Shown here: piece after piece, positions 45,868 through 53,847 of the stretch
Layout: each line of letters begins with the position of its first letter
Position numbering within the stretch: the stretch's first letter is position 1
Assembly (NCBI RefSeq): GCF_003626695.1
Contig: NZ_RBAH01000002.1
Coordinates: forward strand, 124,001 to 188,000
Reading direction: 5' to 3'
DNA: 64,000 nucleotides
DNA from: Paenibacillus ginsengarvi
Lineage (GTDB): Bacteria > Bacillota > Bacilli > Paenibacillales > NBRC-103111
Program-made: the position numbers and the translations under genes
The notes under the pieces: model-generated
The model's input: the letters and a program-made list of their open reading frames with translations, nothing else
What the model was told of the DNA's origin: nothing
Database searches by the model: none

Positions 45868-46782
45868 TTAGTCGCCCAGCATACGCCAACTGTCGAATTC
45901 GTGGATGGCATATCCGCTATAGGCCGGATGATCCGACAAAGCGGAGGCAAGCCCGTTAATCGTTTCGTTCATCTTTCGTTGACCCAAGTCGTAAAAGCTG
46001 GAGTTCGCCTCGCCGTTGTCCATCGTATCCACTCCGATAACGACGGGTTTGCCCGATGCCGCCGCTTCCTTCAGCTCGTGGCTAACCGCCTGAACGATGC
46101 CGAAGGCGTTGTCGATGTAAGCCATCAAGGTGATCTGATCGAGCCGTCCGATCATATAATCGGTCAGCGTCGTCGTGTCGCCTTTTCCGTCCGGCACGAG
46201 GAACCATTGCAGCCATACCGGCAAGTCGGCACCGACCGTCAAGTATGAATCGCTCTTGACCTCCTGTACGTATCCGCTGACGGTATCCATCCAATACCCG
46301 ATGATCGTATCCTGGTCGGTCCGCCACTGCGGAAGAACGTAAGGTTCCACGTCGAGATGGATACCGCTGAACCGTTCGGACGATCGGGAGCTGTTGTTGT
46401 ACGCCTTCACCCAGTAAATAAATTTGTACAGGTCTCCCTGATGTCCGGGAAGCACCCAATCGGGTTTGCCGGCCAAAGCATGAATGGCGATGCCCCGGGC
46501 TCCGGCTTCCCGTATGAAGGAGCGATAGACGTCGAGCGGAATGTCGTCGTCCGCTTGCAAGTAGACGAGGTTGATTCCGTTTTGGGTCAAATAATCGAGC
46601 GTCGAATCTTTGTCTCTCCAGATGGCGTACGTGTTCCACATCCACGTTGCCGCGATCTTGCCGGAGCCTTCGGCCGCCGCTTTGGGCGTTACGCCGGTTT
46701 GCAGGGGCAGGGAGACGAGACCTTGCACGAGCGCCAGGCTCAAAAGCACCTTAACGGCCAATCGAGAAATTTTGCTGTTCAT
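45868..46782 (-). CDS. Secreted TIM-barrel protein, putative glycoside hydrolase
   Basis: A 304-residue protein with a signal peptide (LAVKVLLSLALVQGLVSLPL, cleavage near KAAAEG). The body looks like a beta/alpha barrel: IAATWMWNTYAIW, INLVYLQADDD, GIAIHALAGKPDW, FSGIHLDVEPYVLPQW and DQITLMAYID. The DVEP after a beta strand and the MAYID strand recall the barrel layout of GH18-like enzymes, although the canonical DxxDxDxE is absent. I start at ATG 46782 (GGAGG six bases upstream). It is the last gene of the minus-strand operon and could trim or cleave the glycan made by the upstream genes. Confidence 0.65.
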   Translation of the reverse strand: MNSKISRLAVKVLLSLALVQGLVSLPLQTGVTPKAAAEGSGKIAATWMWNTYAIWRDKDSTLDYLTQNGINLVYLQADDDIPLDVYRSFIREAGARGIAIHALAGKPDWVLPGHQGDLYKFIYWVKAYNNSSRSSERFSGIHLDVEPYVLPQWRTDQDTIIGYWMDTVSGYVQEVKSDSYLTVGADLPVWLQWFLVPDGKGDTTTLTDYMIGRLDQITLMAYIDNAFGIVQAVSHELKEAAASGKPVVIGVDTMDNGEANSSFYDLGQRKMNETINGLASALSDHPAYSGYAIHEFDSWRMLGD

Positions 46783-46836
46783 ATCATCCTCCAACTATGT
46801 AATAGCGCCGGCAAGACGACTCCTGCCGGCGCGTGT

Positions 46837-48489
46837 TTATTTGGTACAGACGATAGTGCCGGAATCTTGAAGCTCCATGCCCGATTCGCATTTCGGTTCT
46901 TCCTTCGCTTCTTTGTATTCGATCCCGAATTCTTCAAAACGATTTTTGTTCGAGAACGCGTAGGAAAAATAGGCGGTTACCGGCTGCTCCGCTTGCTTCA
47001 AGGTTTGTAACTGATGTTTCAAATTCCGATTCGCGTTGGATTGCAAGCTGAAGTACGAGTACGAAACCATGGCGACATTGATGAACAGGACGCCGACCAT
47101 GAGCGAGCTGATACCCCGGATGACCTTGCGTTCCTGAAAGCTGAAGCCGAGCAGCGCGATGATAAACGGCAGCAGCCACAAGTGAGGGACGTAGCGCGCC
47201 CACCAGGCCGCATAATTAATAAAGACGGCCGCGAACAGAATGGCGAGCAAGCCGAGCACGACCATCGTTCGGGGGATATTGAACAAGAACGACATGATCA
47301 GCACGAGCAGGCATAGGACGAGCACGCCGCTGAACAGCGGGCCGAATCCACTGATCGCCGTATCCGGGATGCCGTAATACTGCAATTCCTCCATGCTGAA
47401 CGTAAACGGCGTCTTCAGCTTCGTCTCGTCGCGTTTCGTGCTGTTGCCTTCCGTCTGCGAGAAATAGGAGACGATCGCTTCTTCGAACCGGTTCATCGTC
47501 ATGAAGCTGGTCGGCGTAAATGCGGCCACGACGTCTTTGGAATCTTCCCCGGCAAGCGGGTAAAACGGATTATGGTCTCTCACCGTATTCGTCACGTACG
47601 GATTAAAGCCGAGAATGGCTGCGCCTATAATCGCGCTGGCGGACATGACGATCAGCATCTTTTTAAGCAGGGCGTGCTTTTGCGCAATATAAAGGGCAAG
47701 GACGAGCCCGATGCAAAAAATGCCGACATAGGCGATCGCCGTAAACTTGTTGTTGATCGCCAGCGCCATACAAAGCGCATACGCAATCATCAAATAGTGG
47801 CTGTACCTCAAGTAGATGAGCACGCTTAGAGACACGAGACAAATGAGCAGCGAACCGAGCTGGCCATCGACGTAAAAGCTGAGGCTCTGGTAAATGCTTA
47901 CCGGATTGCAGGCGAGCAGCAGGGCAAATACGACGGCAATGCCCCGTTTGCGCGGCAACACTTCGGCCAAGGCCGCAAAGCTCAGGAAAAACGAGGCCAG
48001 GATGAGCAGGAAGTTGAACACCTTGCTTAGCTCGATTTGACCGGTCACCGCGTACAGGGCGGCGGCAATCGTCTCTCCGGCCTTCGCGTAGTGGTCGATC
48101 CAGATCGCGTATGGAACGCCTTGTTCCCCAAGCGGTTTATCGTAAAACGGGTTCCAGCCTCCGGCCAATTGAAGGATGCCTTCCTGGTGGTACGTCTGGC
48201 CGTCATAGCTGAGGTCGTAATAATGGCCGCTGACGCCGATGAACATAAAAAACAGCACGGCCGATAGGAGAAGGCTGATCCCGAAATAAAGCAGGTATCG
48301 GTCCGGAAAATAAGTTTTTGCCGCAAACCAGACGAATGCAAGCGTTGCAGCCAGCGCAATGAACAAGTTGGCAGCCGTGACCGTTACGTTCACGAGAAAC
48401 AGCAGCGTAGTGACCGCGAATACAGCGGCCGTAAAAACGAGCAGGTAAAACCCTGTGAGCAGGCTCGTGTTCTGAATTCGGTCATTCAT
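46837..48489 (-). CDS. GT-C type integral membrane glycosyltransferase
   Basis: A 550-residue protein with about 12 membrane spans and a short outer C-terminal domain. Its first large outer loop carries LSYDGQTYHQEGI followed by GGWNPFYDKPLG, the acidic loop of GT-C enzymes that use polyprenyl-phosphate sugars as donors (PMT, ArnT and arabinosyltransferase relatives). Such enzymes transfer the sugar outside the membrane onto a wall polymer, lipid or protein. Its position downstream of UbiA-type, flippase-like and PAP2 genes suggests that it uses the lipid-linked pentose they produce. ATG 48489 lies behind AAGGAGAGA. Confidence 0.75.
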   Translation of the reverse strand: MNDRIQNTSLLTGFYLLVFTAAVFAVTTLLFLVNVTVTAANLFIALAATLAFVWFAAKTYFPDRYLLYFGISLLLSAVLFFMFIGVSGHYYDLSYDGQTYHQEGILQLAGGWNPFYDKPLGEQGVPYAIWIDHYAKAGETIAAALYAVTGQIELSKVFNFLLILASFFLSFAALAEVLPRKRGIAVVFALLLACNPVSIYQSLSFYVDGQLGSLLICLVSLSVLIYLRYSHYLMIAYALCMALAINNKFTAIAYVGIFCIGLVLALYIAQKHALLKKMLIVMSASAIIGAAILGFNPYVTNTVRDHNPFYPLAGEDSKDVVAAFTPTSFMTMNRFEEAIVSYFSQTEGNSTKRDETKLKTPFTFSMEELQYYGIPDTAISGFGPLFSGVLVLCLLVLIMSFLFNIPRTMVVLGLLAILFAAVFINYAAWWARYVPHLWLLPFIIALLGFSFQERKVIRGISSLMVGVLFINVAMVSYSYFSLQSNANRNLKHQLQTLKQAEQPVTAYFSYAFSNKNRFEEFGIEYKEAKEEPKCESGMELQDSGTIVCTK

Positions 48490-48519
48490 CTCTATATCTC
48501 TCCTTACTCCACGAAAAAT

Positions 48520-48951
48520 TTACACGATCAAGGAAGCCAGCCATCCGATCAACGTTCCGACACCTAACCCGCCGGCGATTTCGATTTTCGAATGCCCCTG
48601 CTTTTCCCTCAGCATGGACGACTCCTCGCCGGGATGCCTTCGCGAAATGACGTTGATCCAGCGCGAGTTTTCCCCGACAGCCCTCCTGACTCCCGTTGCA
48701 TCAATCATCACGATCATGAGAACGGCTACTCCGAGGCCGAACAAGGGGCTGTCCCACCCGGCTGTAAAACCGATCAACATCGTGATGGAGGAGACGACGG
48801 AGGTGTGCGTGCTCGGGAATCCGCCATTGCCGATATGCTCCTTCGCCCGTTTCCCGTGTTTGAACGAATTTATTGCAAATTTCAGGCAGCCGGAGGCGAC
48901 CCAGGCGATCATCGGTACGGCTGCGAATAGGTAGCTATGAACGTCTTTCAT
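48520..48951 (-). CDS. Divergent PAP2 family phosphatase (YuiD/DUF212 type)
   Basis: A 143-residue membrane protein with GNGGFPSTHTS and IDATGVRRAVGENSRWIN, then GHSKIEIAGGLGVG; these are the three conserved blocks of the divergent PAP2 family (PF02681). PAP2 enzymes remove phosphate from lipid phosphates or polyprenyl-linked phosphates. In mycobacteria a PAP2 protein gene (Rv3807c) lies beside the decaprenyl-phosphate phosphoribosyltransferase gene and is proposed to dephosphorylate its product. Here the same pairing occurs two genes away, supporting a similar step. It lies 30 bp before the GT-C gene. Confidence 0.85.
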   Translation of the reverse strand: MKDVHSYLFAAVPMIAWVASGCLKFAINSFKHGKRAKEHIGNGGFPSTHTSVVSSITMLIGFTAGWDSPLFGLGVAVLMIVMIDATGVRRAVGENSRWINVISRRHPGEESSMLREKQGHSKIEIAGGLGVGTLIGWLASLIV

Positions 48952-48991
48952 AATGTGTAATCAATCCCCCGTGTGCGCGAGTTCGTTCTTC

Positions 48992-49342
48992 TCAAGCTCT
49001 CGAAATGAACGCGACGCCGATCAAAACAAAACCGATGCCGAGCCATTTCATCGCGGTGAACGCTTCGTTGAACATGTAGTAGCCGGCTATCGCCACGATG
49101 ACATAACTGAGGCTAACCATCGGATACGCGATGCTTATATTCATTTGTTTGAGCGTGAGCAGCCAGAATAAGGAGCTGAGCGCGTAAGCGAACAGTCCGG
49201 CCAGCACGGGCCACGAACTGAACATTTTCACGACGGGCGGTGCTTGGCTGAAGAGGGGCTTCGGGCTTACGAGTCCCCACTTCATCATCAGTTGCCCGAT
49301 CACCCCCAGCAATATGGATGTCAGCAGCCATACGAATTTCAT
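48992..49342 (-). CDS. SMR/EamA-like small membrane transporter, candidate lipid-sugar flippase
   Basis: A 116-residue protein with four membrane spans: WLLTSILLGVIGQLMMKWG (the GQxxxK pattern of small DMT proteins), PVLAGLFAYALSSLFWLLTL, ISIAYPMVSLSYVIVAIAG and MKWLGIGFVLIGVAFI. ArnE/ArnF, which flip undecaprenyl-phosphate aminoarabinose, belong to this group. Because it sits between the polyprenyl-sugar synthase and the GT-C gene, I infer a flippase role rather than drug export. The gene is 41 bp ahead of the PAP2 gene; a palindromic repeat lies between it and the UbiA gene. Confidence 0.75.
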   Translation of the reverse strand: MKFVWLLTSILLGVIGQLMMKWGLVSPKPLFSQAPPVVKMFSSWPVLAGLFAYALSSLFWLLTLKQMNISIAYPMVSLSYVIVAIAGYYMFNEAFTAMKWLGIGFVLIGVAFISRA

Positions 49343-49381
49343 CCCGATACCTCCGTAATATCAGTAGCATGTTTGTTTTTA

Positions 49382-49443
49382 GGGGGCTCCCCCAAAAGTA
49401 CTCGGAATCAGCTTCGAAGACCGGCTTCACTTTTGGGGGACCT
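49382..49443. repeat. Palindromic repeat element, copy 2
   Basis: A 62-bp element in the gap between the UbiA and SMR genes. CCCCCAAAAGT (49389-49399) pairs perfectly with ACTTTTGGGGG (49429-49439); the inner part holds CTTCGAAG. Both ends match copy 1 at 37873-37933. Lying inside an operon, it would form a stable hairpin in the mRNA and might act as an internal attenuator. Confidence 0.75.
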
Positions 49444-49445
49444 AA

Positions 49446-50366
49446 TCACTCCAAATAAATCAAAATAAGCACGACCGAGAACGCGTACAGCATAACCGTT
49501 ACGAGAATATGACGGTCTTCGAACAGCACCTTCTCCGGCTTGCCGCCTTTGTTCTCCATATGAATCAGGTACAAATACCGGAACACCCCGTACAGCACGA
49601 AAATTAGCGTCCACATCAAGTGGATCGTATGGCCGGACGTAAAAGTGAACAAGGCGTAGCTCATAATCGTCGCCGTCGTTACAACGCTGTTGAGCTGATT
49701 CAGCAGCTCGACCGAATAAAAGTCGAGCACTTTCCGGTGCGCCCCTTTGCCCGTTTGCAGCGAATGCACTTCATGTCTGCGTTTGCTGATCGCGAGAAAG
49801 ATAGAGAGCAGCAACGTACAGATGAGAAACCAAGGCGTGAGGGCTACGCCGATGACGAGTCCGCCGCCGATGGCGCGCAGTACGAAGCCGGAAGCGACAA
49901 TCAGAACGTCGATGATGACGATGTGTTTGAACTGGAACGAGTATCCGACGTTCAGCAGGAAGTAGACGAGCAGCAGCAGGCTGAACAGCGGACTGAACGA
50001 GAATGCCGCAAACAGCGAGAACACGAGCATCGCCGCCCCGAGCAACAGGGCGCCAGCCGGATGGATCGCGCCGGAAGCCATCGGACGATGACGCTTGTCC
50101 GGGTGCTGGCGGTCCGCTTCGCGGTCTACAAAGTCGTTCAGAATATAAACGCAGCTCGAGACGAAACAAAACAAGAAAAAGCCGGCGATCGAGTGGAACA
50201 GCATGTCCAGGTTCGACTTTTTAATGGAGAAGATCAGAGCGGCGAAAACCAACAAATTTTTCGTCCATTGCCGCGGGCGAAGCTGAATGAAATACATGTA
50301 GAGCGAATAGGGGAACGAAGCCGTCTTCTTTCCTTTGGCATTTACGTTCGAGTTCGGAATACTCAT
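49446..50366 (-). CDS. UbiA-family polyprenyl-phosphate phosphoribosyltransferase (DPPR synthase-like)
   Basis: A 306-residue prenyltransferase with about eight spans. The first Asp-rich motif is NDFVDREAD (residues 77-85) followed by QHPDKRHRP, and the second is YSFQFKHIVIIDV (143-155). RPRQWTKNLLVFAAL and GFVLRAIGGG are typical of the decaprenyl-phosphate phosphoribosyltransferase branch, which joins PRPP to a polyprenyl phosphate to make polyprenyl-phospho-ribose 5-phosphate. It is the first gene of a five-gene minus-strand operon and lies 76 bp from the nearest SinR-like site. AAAGGATGG precedes ATG 50366. Confidence 0.85.
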   Translation of the reverse strand: MSIPNSNVNAKGKKTASFPYSLYMYFIQLRPRQWTKNLLVFAALIFSIKKSNLDMLFHSIAGFFLFCFVSSCVYILNDFVDREADRQHPDKRHRPMASGAIHPAGALLLGAAMLVFSLFAAFSFSPLFSLLLLVYFLLNVGYSFQFKHIVIIDVLIVASGFVLRAIGGGLVIGVALTPWFLICTLLLSIFLAISKRRHEVHSLQTGKGAHRKVLDFYSVELLNQLNSVVTTATIMSYALFTFTSGHTIHLMWTLIFVLYGVFRYLYLIHMENKGGKPEKVLFEDRHILVTVMLYAFSVVLILIYLE

Positions 50367-50441
50367 CAGTTAACCATCCTTTTCTCTCGGCTTACAAGCG
50401 GGAAATACTCCTTTCCGAAAGGTATCTCTCATTTTTCGATC

Positions 50442-50500
50442 GATCTTTATAAAGAACACCATGTATGATTATAATGAATAGATCGTTCTTTATAAAGTAC
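50442..50500 (-). promoter_or_regulatory. Two SinR-like operator sites flanking the UbiA operon promoter
   Basis: Site 1, GATCTTTATAAAGAAC (50442-50457), and site 2, GTTCTTTATAAAGTAC (50485-50500), are 16-bp palindromes with one arm mismatch each. Between them lies TATAAT on the minus strand (50468-50473), the likely -10 box. AAAGAAC/GTTCTTT equals the GTTCTYT consensus known for B. subtilis SinR. Binding to both sites would cover the start point and the -35 region. Confidence 0.7.
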
Positions 50501-50548
50501 GAATGTAGGGAGAAAACCGGGGGAATTTGGAGGAAAACGCGGGATTAT

Positions 50549-50636
50549 GTTCTTTTTATAGAACTTTGTCGACTATTTGCTATTTTTAATTTTGTTTCTT
50601 TTGCGCTATACTCGTAATTGGTTCTTTAATAAGAAC
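50549..50636 (+). promoter_or_regulatory. Two SinR-like operator sites at the sinR promoter
   Basis: Site 3 is GTTCTTTTTATAGAAC (50549-50564) and site 4 is GTTCTTTAATAAGAAC (50621-50636), again 16 bp long. A TATACT -10 box lies at 50607-50612, so site 4 would cover the transcription start and site 3 would lie upstream. This suggests autoregulation of the regulator gene. Confidence 0.65.
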
Positions 50637-50714
50637 AATACTATGCAAGGCCGGAATCATCCATGCGACGTTTACCCTTCGGAGGGAAATCTCTTACAAG
50701 GAAGTTTTGAGAGT

Positions 50715-51071
50715 ATGATAGGGAAGCGAGTAAAAGATTTGCGCCTTGAGAGAGGCATCTCGTTGTCGGAGCTGGCGGAGTCTGCCGGAGTGGCAAAATC
50801 TTACTTAAGCATGATCGAAAGAGACATTCAAACGAACCCATCGATTCATTTTTTGGAGAAGCTTGCCAAAGTACTGCGAGTAAATGTGGAATATTTGCTG
50901 CATTCCGAAAGGGGTGACGATTTAGGCCGAATGGCGGACGATTTTCGCGCGCTGCCTTCCGATTGGATCCAGCTGATTCGCGGCGCGATCTCATTCGGGG
51001 TAAGCAAAGCCGATGTTGAACATTTTATCGAAAGCAAGATCAAGGAAATGTCTGACAAAACCGATAAGTAA
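50715..51071 (+). CDS. sinR: SinR-like transcriptional regulator
   Basis: A 118-residue protein (B. subtilis SinR has 111) that matches SinR over its whole length. The XRE helix-turn-helix reads SLSELAESAGVAKSYLSMIE followed by QTNPSIHFLEKLAKVL, almost word for word as in SinR. The C-terminal region (SDWIQLIRGAISFGVSKADV) corresponds to the SinR multimerisation and SinI-binding helices (SEWEKLVRDAMTSGVSK). SinR represses matrix genes until countered by SinI. No SinI homologue is recognisable beside it. I start at ATG 50715; the open frame begins earlier but overlaps the operator region. The HEAT gene follows 101 bp downstream. Confidence 0.85.
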   Translation: MIGKRVKDLRLERGISLSELAESAGVAKSYLSMIERDIQTNPSIHFLEKLAKVLRVNVEYLLHSERGDDLGRMADDFRALPSDWIQLIRGAISFGVSKADVEHFIESKIKEMSDKTDK

Positions 51072-51172
51072 AGTCGCCGGCCAGGGCGGAAGCTCGCTTT
51101 ACACTTGGTAGGAACGGAAGTTTGGCACGAGTAAAGAGAGATAGAGGAGTACTAGGAGCAGGAGGAAACCGT

Positions 51173-52375
51173 ATGACCGAAAACGCTTCGCACATTATCG
51201 TTCTGGCTTATATATTGATAGCACTCATCGTTCTCGTTTTTGTCGGTCTGTTCGGTTTACGGACGCGGGCGATCTGGTTCGATCGAGAGTCCCGGCGATA
51301 CTCGCTGAAGCATCAAGATTATTTCGATTATGTGAAATCGCATTTGCATGAAGAGGCGCCGCTCGGGAAACCGTCCGGCAAGCTGACGAAAACCGAGCTA
51401 AAAGTGATTCAGATCAAGCTGTTCGAATGGATGGAGAAAATCGCTGGAGCCGAACGGGACAAGCTGACCCAGCTTTGCCGCGACCTCGGCCTGGTGGAGC
51501 TGAACATGCGCAGGCTGCGCAGCGAAATTCATTGGACGCGGCTGGACGCGGCCCATAATCTCGGCGTCATGCAAGCCAAGGAGGCGGTTCCTACTCTTCT
51601 GGAGCTGCTGGATGAGGAGAGCTACGGTTCTCCCGTCTTCGTCATCGCCCGCGCCATATCCAAGAGTGCGTTGTCCGAAGAGGAGCTGGACCGCATGGTA
51701 CGGTCGATTGCAAAGTTTCGCAAACAATCGCACCGGCTGGTCGCCGAAGTTCTGGCTCTGTCGCGTATCGATAACACGGCGATGCTGATCCGCTATTTGC
51801 GGGAGCAGGATGACGAGCTGATGAAGATTGCCTTGACTTGTTTGCAAAATCGGGCGATTCCCGGCGCGCGCGAATTACTGCCGCCGCTCGTTCGTGCTAG
51901 CGATCCTCAGCTGCGTCTGCTCGCCGTACAAGCGTTTGTCGGGCAGGCTGAGCAGGTGACGGAAGGGCATATGAAGGAACTGATGCGCCATGGCGATGTG
52001 GAGATCCGTCTCGCTGTCGTAGACGCTTTGGGCCGGATCGGGCAGCCGTACACGATCGAACTGCTGAAGACAGGGATGGCGGATGCGGACTGGCAGGTCC
52101 GGTTTAACAGCGCGCGCAGCTTGGCGCGGATGGAGGATCATGGCTTTCGCGCTTTATGCGAGCTGGCGAGCGGGAGCGAGTCGGAGGAGGCGGATTTGGC
52201 CGGCGATGTCCTTCAAGAGGAGCTGGCGAAAGGTGCTTTGAACTTCGACGATTTTGAGCAAGCGATGCGGCATAGCCGCAGGCTCGGCATTTATCGGCAG
52301 TTTTTTGACACATTGCAAACCGAAATGTTGCCAAGCAGCATGGCCCTTAGCTTGTCGAAAGGAGATTCTGCATGA
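51173..52375 (+). CDS. Membrane-anchored HEAT-repeat protein
   Basis: A 400-residue protein with one N-terminal span (HIIVLAYILIALIVLVFVGL), a charged segment, and about eight HEAT-type helical repeats from residue 120 on (TRLDAAHNLGVMQAKEAVPT, EIRLAVVDALGRIGQPYTIE, WQVRFNSARSLARMEDHGFR). Such scaffolds bring proteins together at the membrane. The last four bases overlap the start of the GT2 synthase gene, so the two products are probably made in equal amounts and may form a complex, comparable to accessory subunits of exopolysaccharide synthases. GGAGG precedes ATG 51173. Confidence 0.8.
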   Translation: MTENASHIIVLAYILIALIVLVFVGLFGLRTRAIWFDRESRRYSLKHQDYFDYVKSHLHEEAPLGKPSGKLTKTELKVIQIKLFEWMEKIAGAERDKLTQLCRDLGLVELNMRRLRSEIHWTRLDAAHNLGVMQAKEAVPTLLELLDEESYGSPVFVIARAISKSALSEEELDRMVRSIAKFRKQSHRLVAEVLALSRIDNTAMLIRYLREQDDELMKIALTCLQNRAIPGARELLPPLVRASDPQLRLLAVQAFVGQAEQVTEGHMKELMRHGDVEIRLAVVDALGRIGQPYTIELLKTGMADADWQVRFNSARSLARMEDHGFRALCELASGSESEEADLAGDVLQEELAKGALNFDDFEQAMRHSRRLGIYRQFFDTLQTEMLPSSMALSLSKGDSA

Positions 52376-53835
52376 AACAACTGCTTCTTGGCTACGCTTT
52401 GTTTGCTTTGTACTCGGTTATCGCCGTATACGTGTTTTATTTGATCATTATGCTTCTCTCGCATAAACGGATCATCCGCATTATTAAAGGTTCGAAGTAC
52501 GCCCGTTACCGCGAGCTGTCCGGGTCCGAGCAAGTGCCCCCGGTTTCCATACTCGTTCCTTCCTATAATGAGGAGCTGACCATTATCGAAAGTCTCCGGT
52601 CTCTCTTGAATCTCGGCTATCCGTCCTACGAGGTGATCGTCATCAACGACGGCTCCAAGGATGCCACGCTTCAGGTGCTGATCGACGAATTCGGCCTTTT
52701 GCCGAAGGCGAACTATGCCATGGGAGAAACGCTCGAGGCGAAGCCGATCCGAGGCGTTTATCATAATCCCCGCTACCCGAAGCTTTATGTCGTGGACAAA
52801 GAAAATGGCGGCAAGGCGGATGCGCTGAACGTAGGGATTAACGTGTCGCATTATCCGCTTGTGGCGACCATAGACGCCGATTCGCTGCTGGAGAAGGACG
52901 CTTTGATCCGCCTGGCCTCCGTTTATATGGAAAAGCCGGAGGAAACGATCGCGATCGGCGGCAACGTACGCGTAGCGAACGGATGCAAAATCGAGAACGG
53001 CTGCGTAACGGAAGTGAACCTTCCCCGCAAGCTGCTGCCGATGTTTCAGAACATCGAATATTTGAAGTCGTTCCTCGCCGGCCGGATCGGATGGAGTGCG
53101 ATCAACGGGCTCATTATCGTCTCCGGCGCCTTCGGGTTGTTCCGCAAAGATTATTTGGTGAAGGTGGACGGCTATCGCGACGGCTTCCCGGGCGAAGATA
53201 TGAACATCATTATCAAGCTTCACAAATACATGATGGACAACGACTTGCCGTACCGGATCGCTTATTGTCCGGACGCCGTATGCTGGACGCAGGCGCCGGA
53301 ATCGCTGCGCATATTGCAAAGCCAGCGCAAACGGTGGTCGCGGGGCAACATCAAAAACATTTTCAAGTACAGCAGCATGATGTTCGTGCCGAAATATAGG
53401 GCAGTCGGACTGTTGTCCATGCCGTATACGCTCATTTTCGAAACGTTAGGCCCGTATTTGCGAATGACCGGTTATCTCGCGCTGCTCGGGTACGTCTCGC
53501 TCGGCATGGCCGACTACCGGATGATGCTGCTGATTATCGGGGTAAGCATGCTCGTGGAAATTTTGTTCAGCTGCGGCGCCCTGCTGATCGAAGAAATTGC
53601 ATTCCGCCGTTATCCGAAGTTCAAGGATCTCGTCAAAATGATGTTTTATTCCGTGCTGATGACGCTCGGCTACAATCAGATCAATGTGTATTGGAAAATA
53701 CTCGGTCATATCGACTATATCCGCAACGACGACTCGTGGGGCGTGATGGTCAGGACAAGTTGGAAGCACGAACCCGCCGAACCAAAGGCGAAGGCGGCTA
53801 TACCGAGCCAGCCGGCTAACAATCAAACCGTGTAG
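52372..53835 (+). CDS. Processive family-2 glycosyltransferase (PgaC/BcsA-like)
   Basis: A 487-residue membrane synthase: one N-terminal span, a cytoplasmic GT-A domain with VPSYNEE, VINDGSKDAT, the DxD motif in TIDADSLLE, the catalytic-base region FPGEDMNI and the QRKRW motif that holds the growing chain, then about four C-terminal spans. This set of motifs marks enzymes that polymerise and export glycans such as cellulose, hyaluronan or PNAG from UDP-sugars. The genes around it (HEAT partner, degenerate GGDEF regulator, glycoside hydrolase) resemble an exopolysaccharide operon. The polymer is unknown. No PilZ domain is seen. Confidence 0.88.
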   Translation: MKQLLLGYALFALYSVIAVYVFYLIIMLLSHKRIIRIIKGSKYARYRELSGSEQVPPVSILVPSYNEELTIIESLRSLLNLGYPSYEVIVINDGSKDATLQVLIDEFGLLPKANYAMGETLEAKPIRGVYHNPRYPKLYVVDKENGGKADALNVGINVSHYPLVATIDADSLLEKDALIRLASVYMEKPEETIAIGGNVRVANGCKIENGCVTEVNLPRKLLPMFQNIEYLKSFLAGRIGWSAINGLIIVSGAFGLFRKDYLVKVDGYRDGFPGEDMNIIIKLHKYMMDNDLPYRIAYCPDAVCWTQAPESLRILQSQRKRWSRGNIKNIFKYSSMMFVPKYRAVGLLSMPYTLIFETLGPYLRMTGYLALLGYVSLGMADYRMMLLIIGVSMLVEILFSCGALLIEEIAFRRYPKFKDLVKMMFYSVLMTLGYNQINVYWKILGHIDYIRNDDSWGVMVRTSWKHEPAEPKAKAAIPSQPANNQTV

Positions 53836-53847
53836 AGGTGACGTGAA

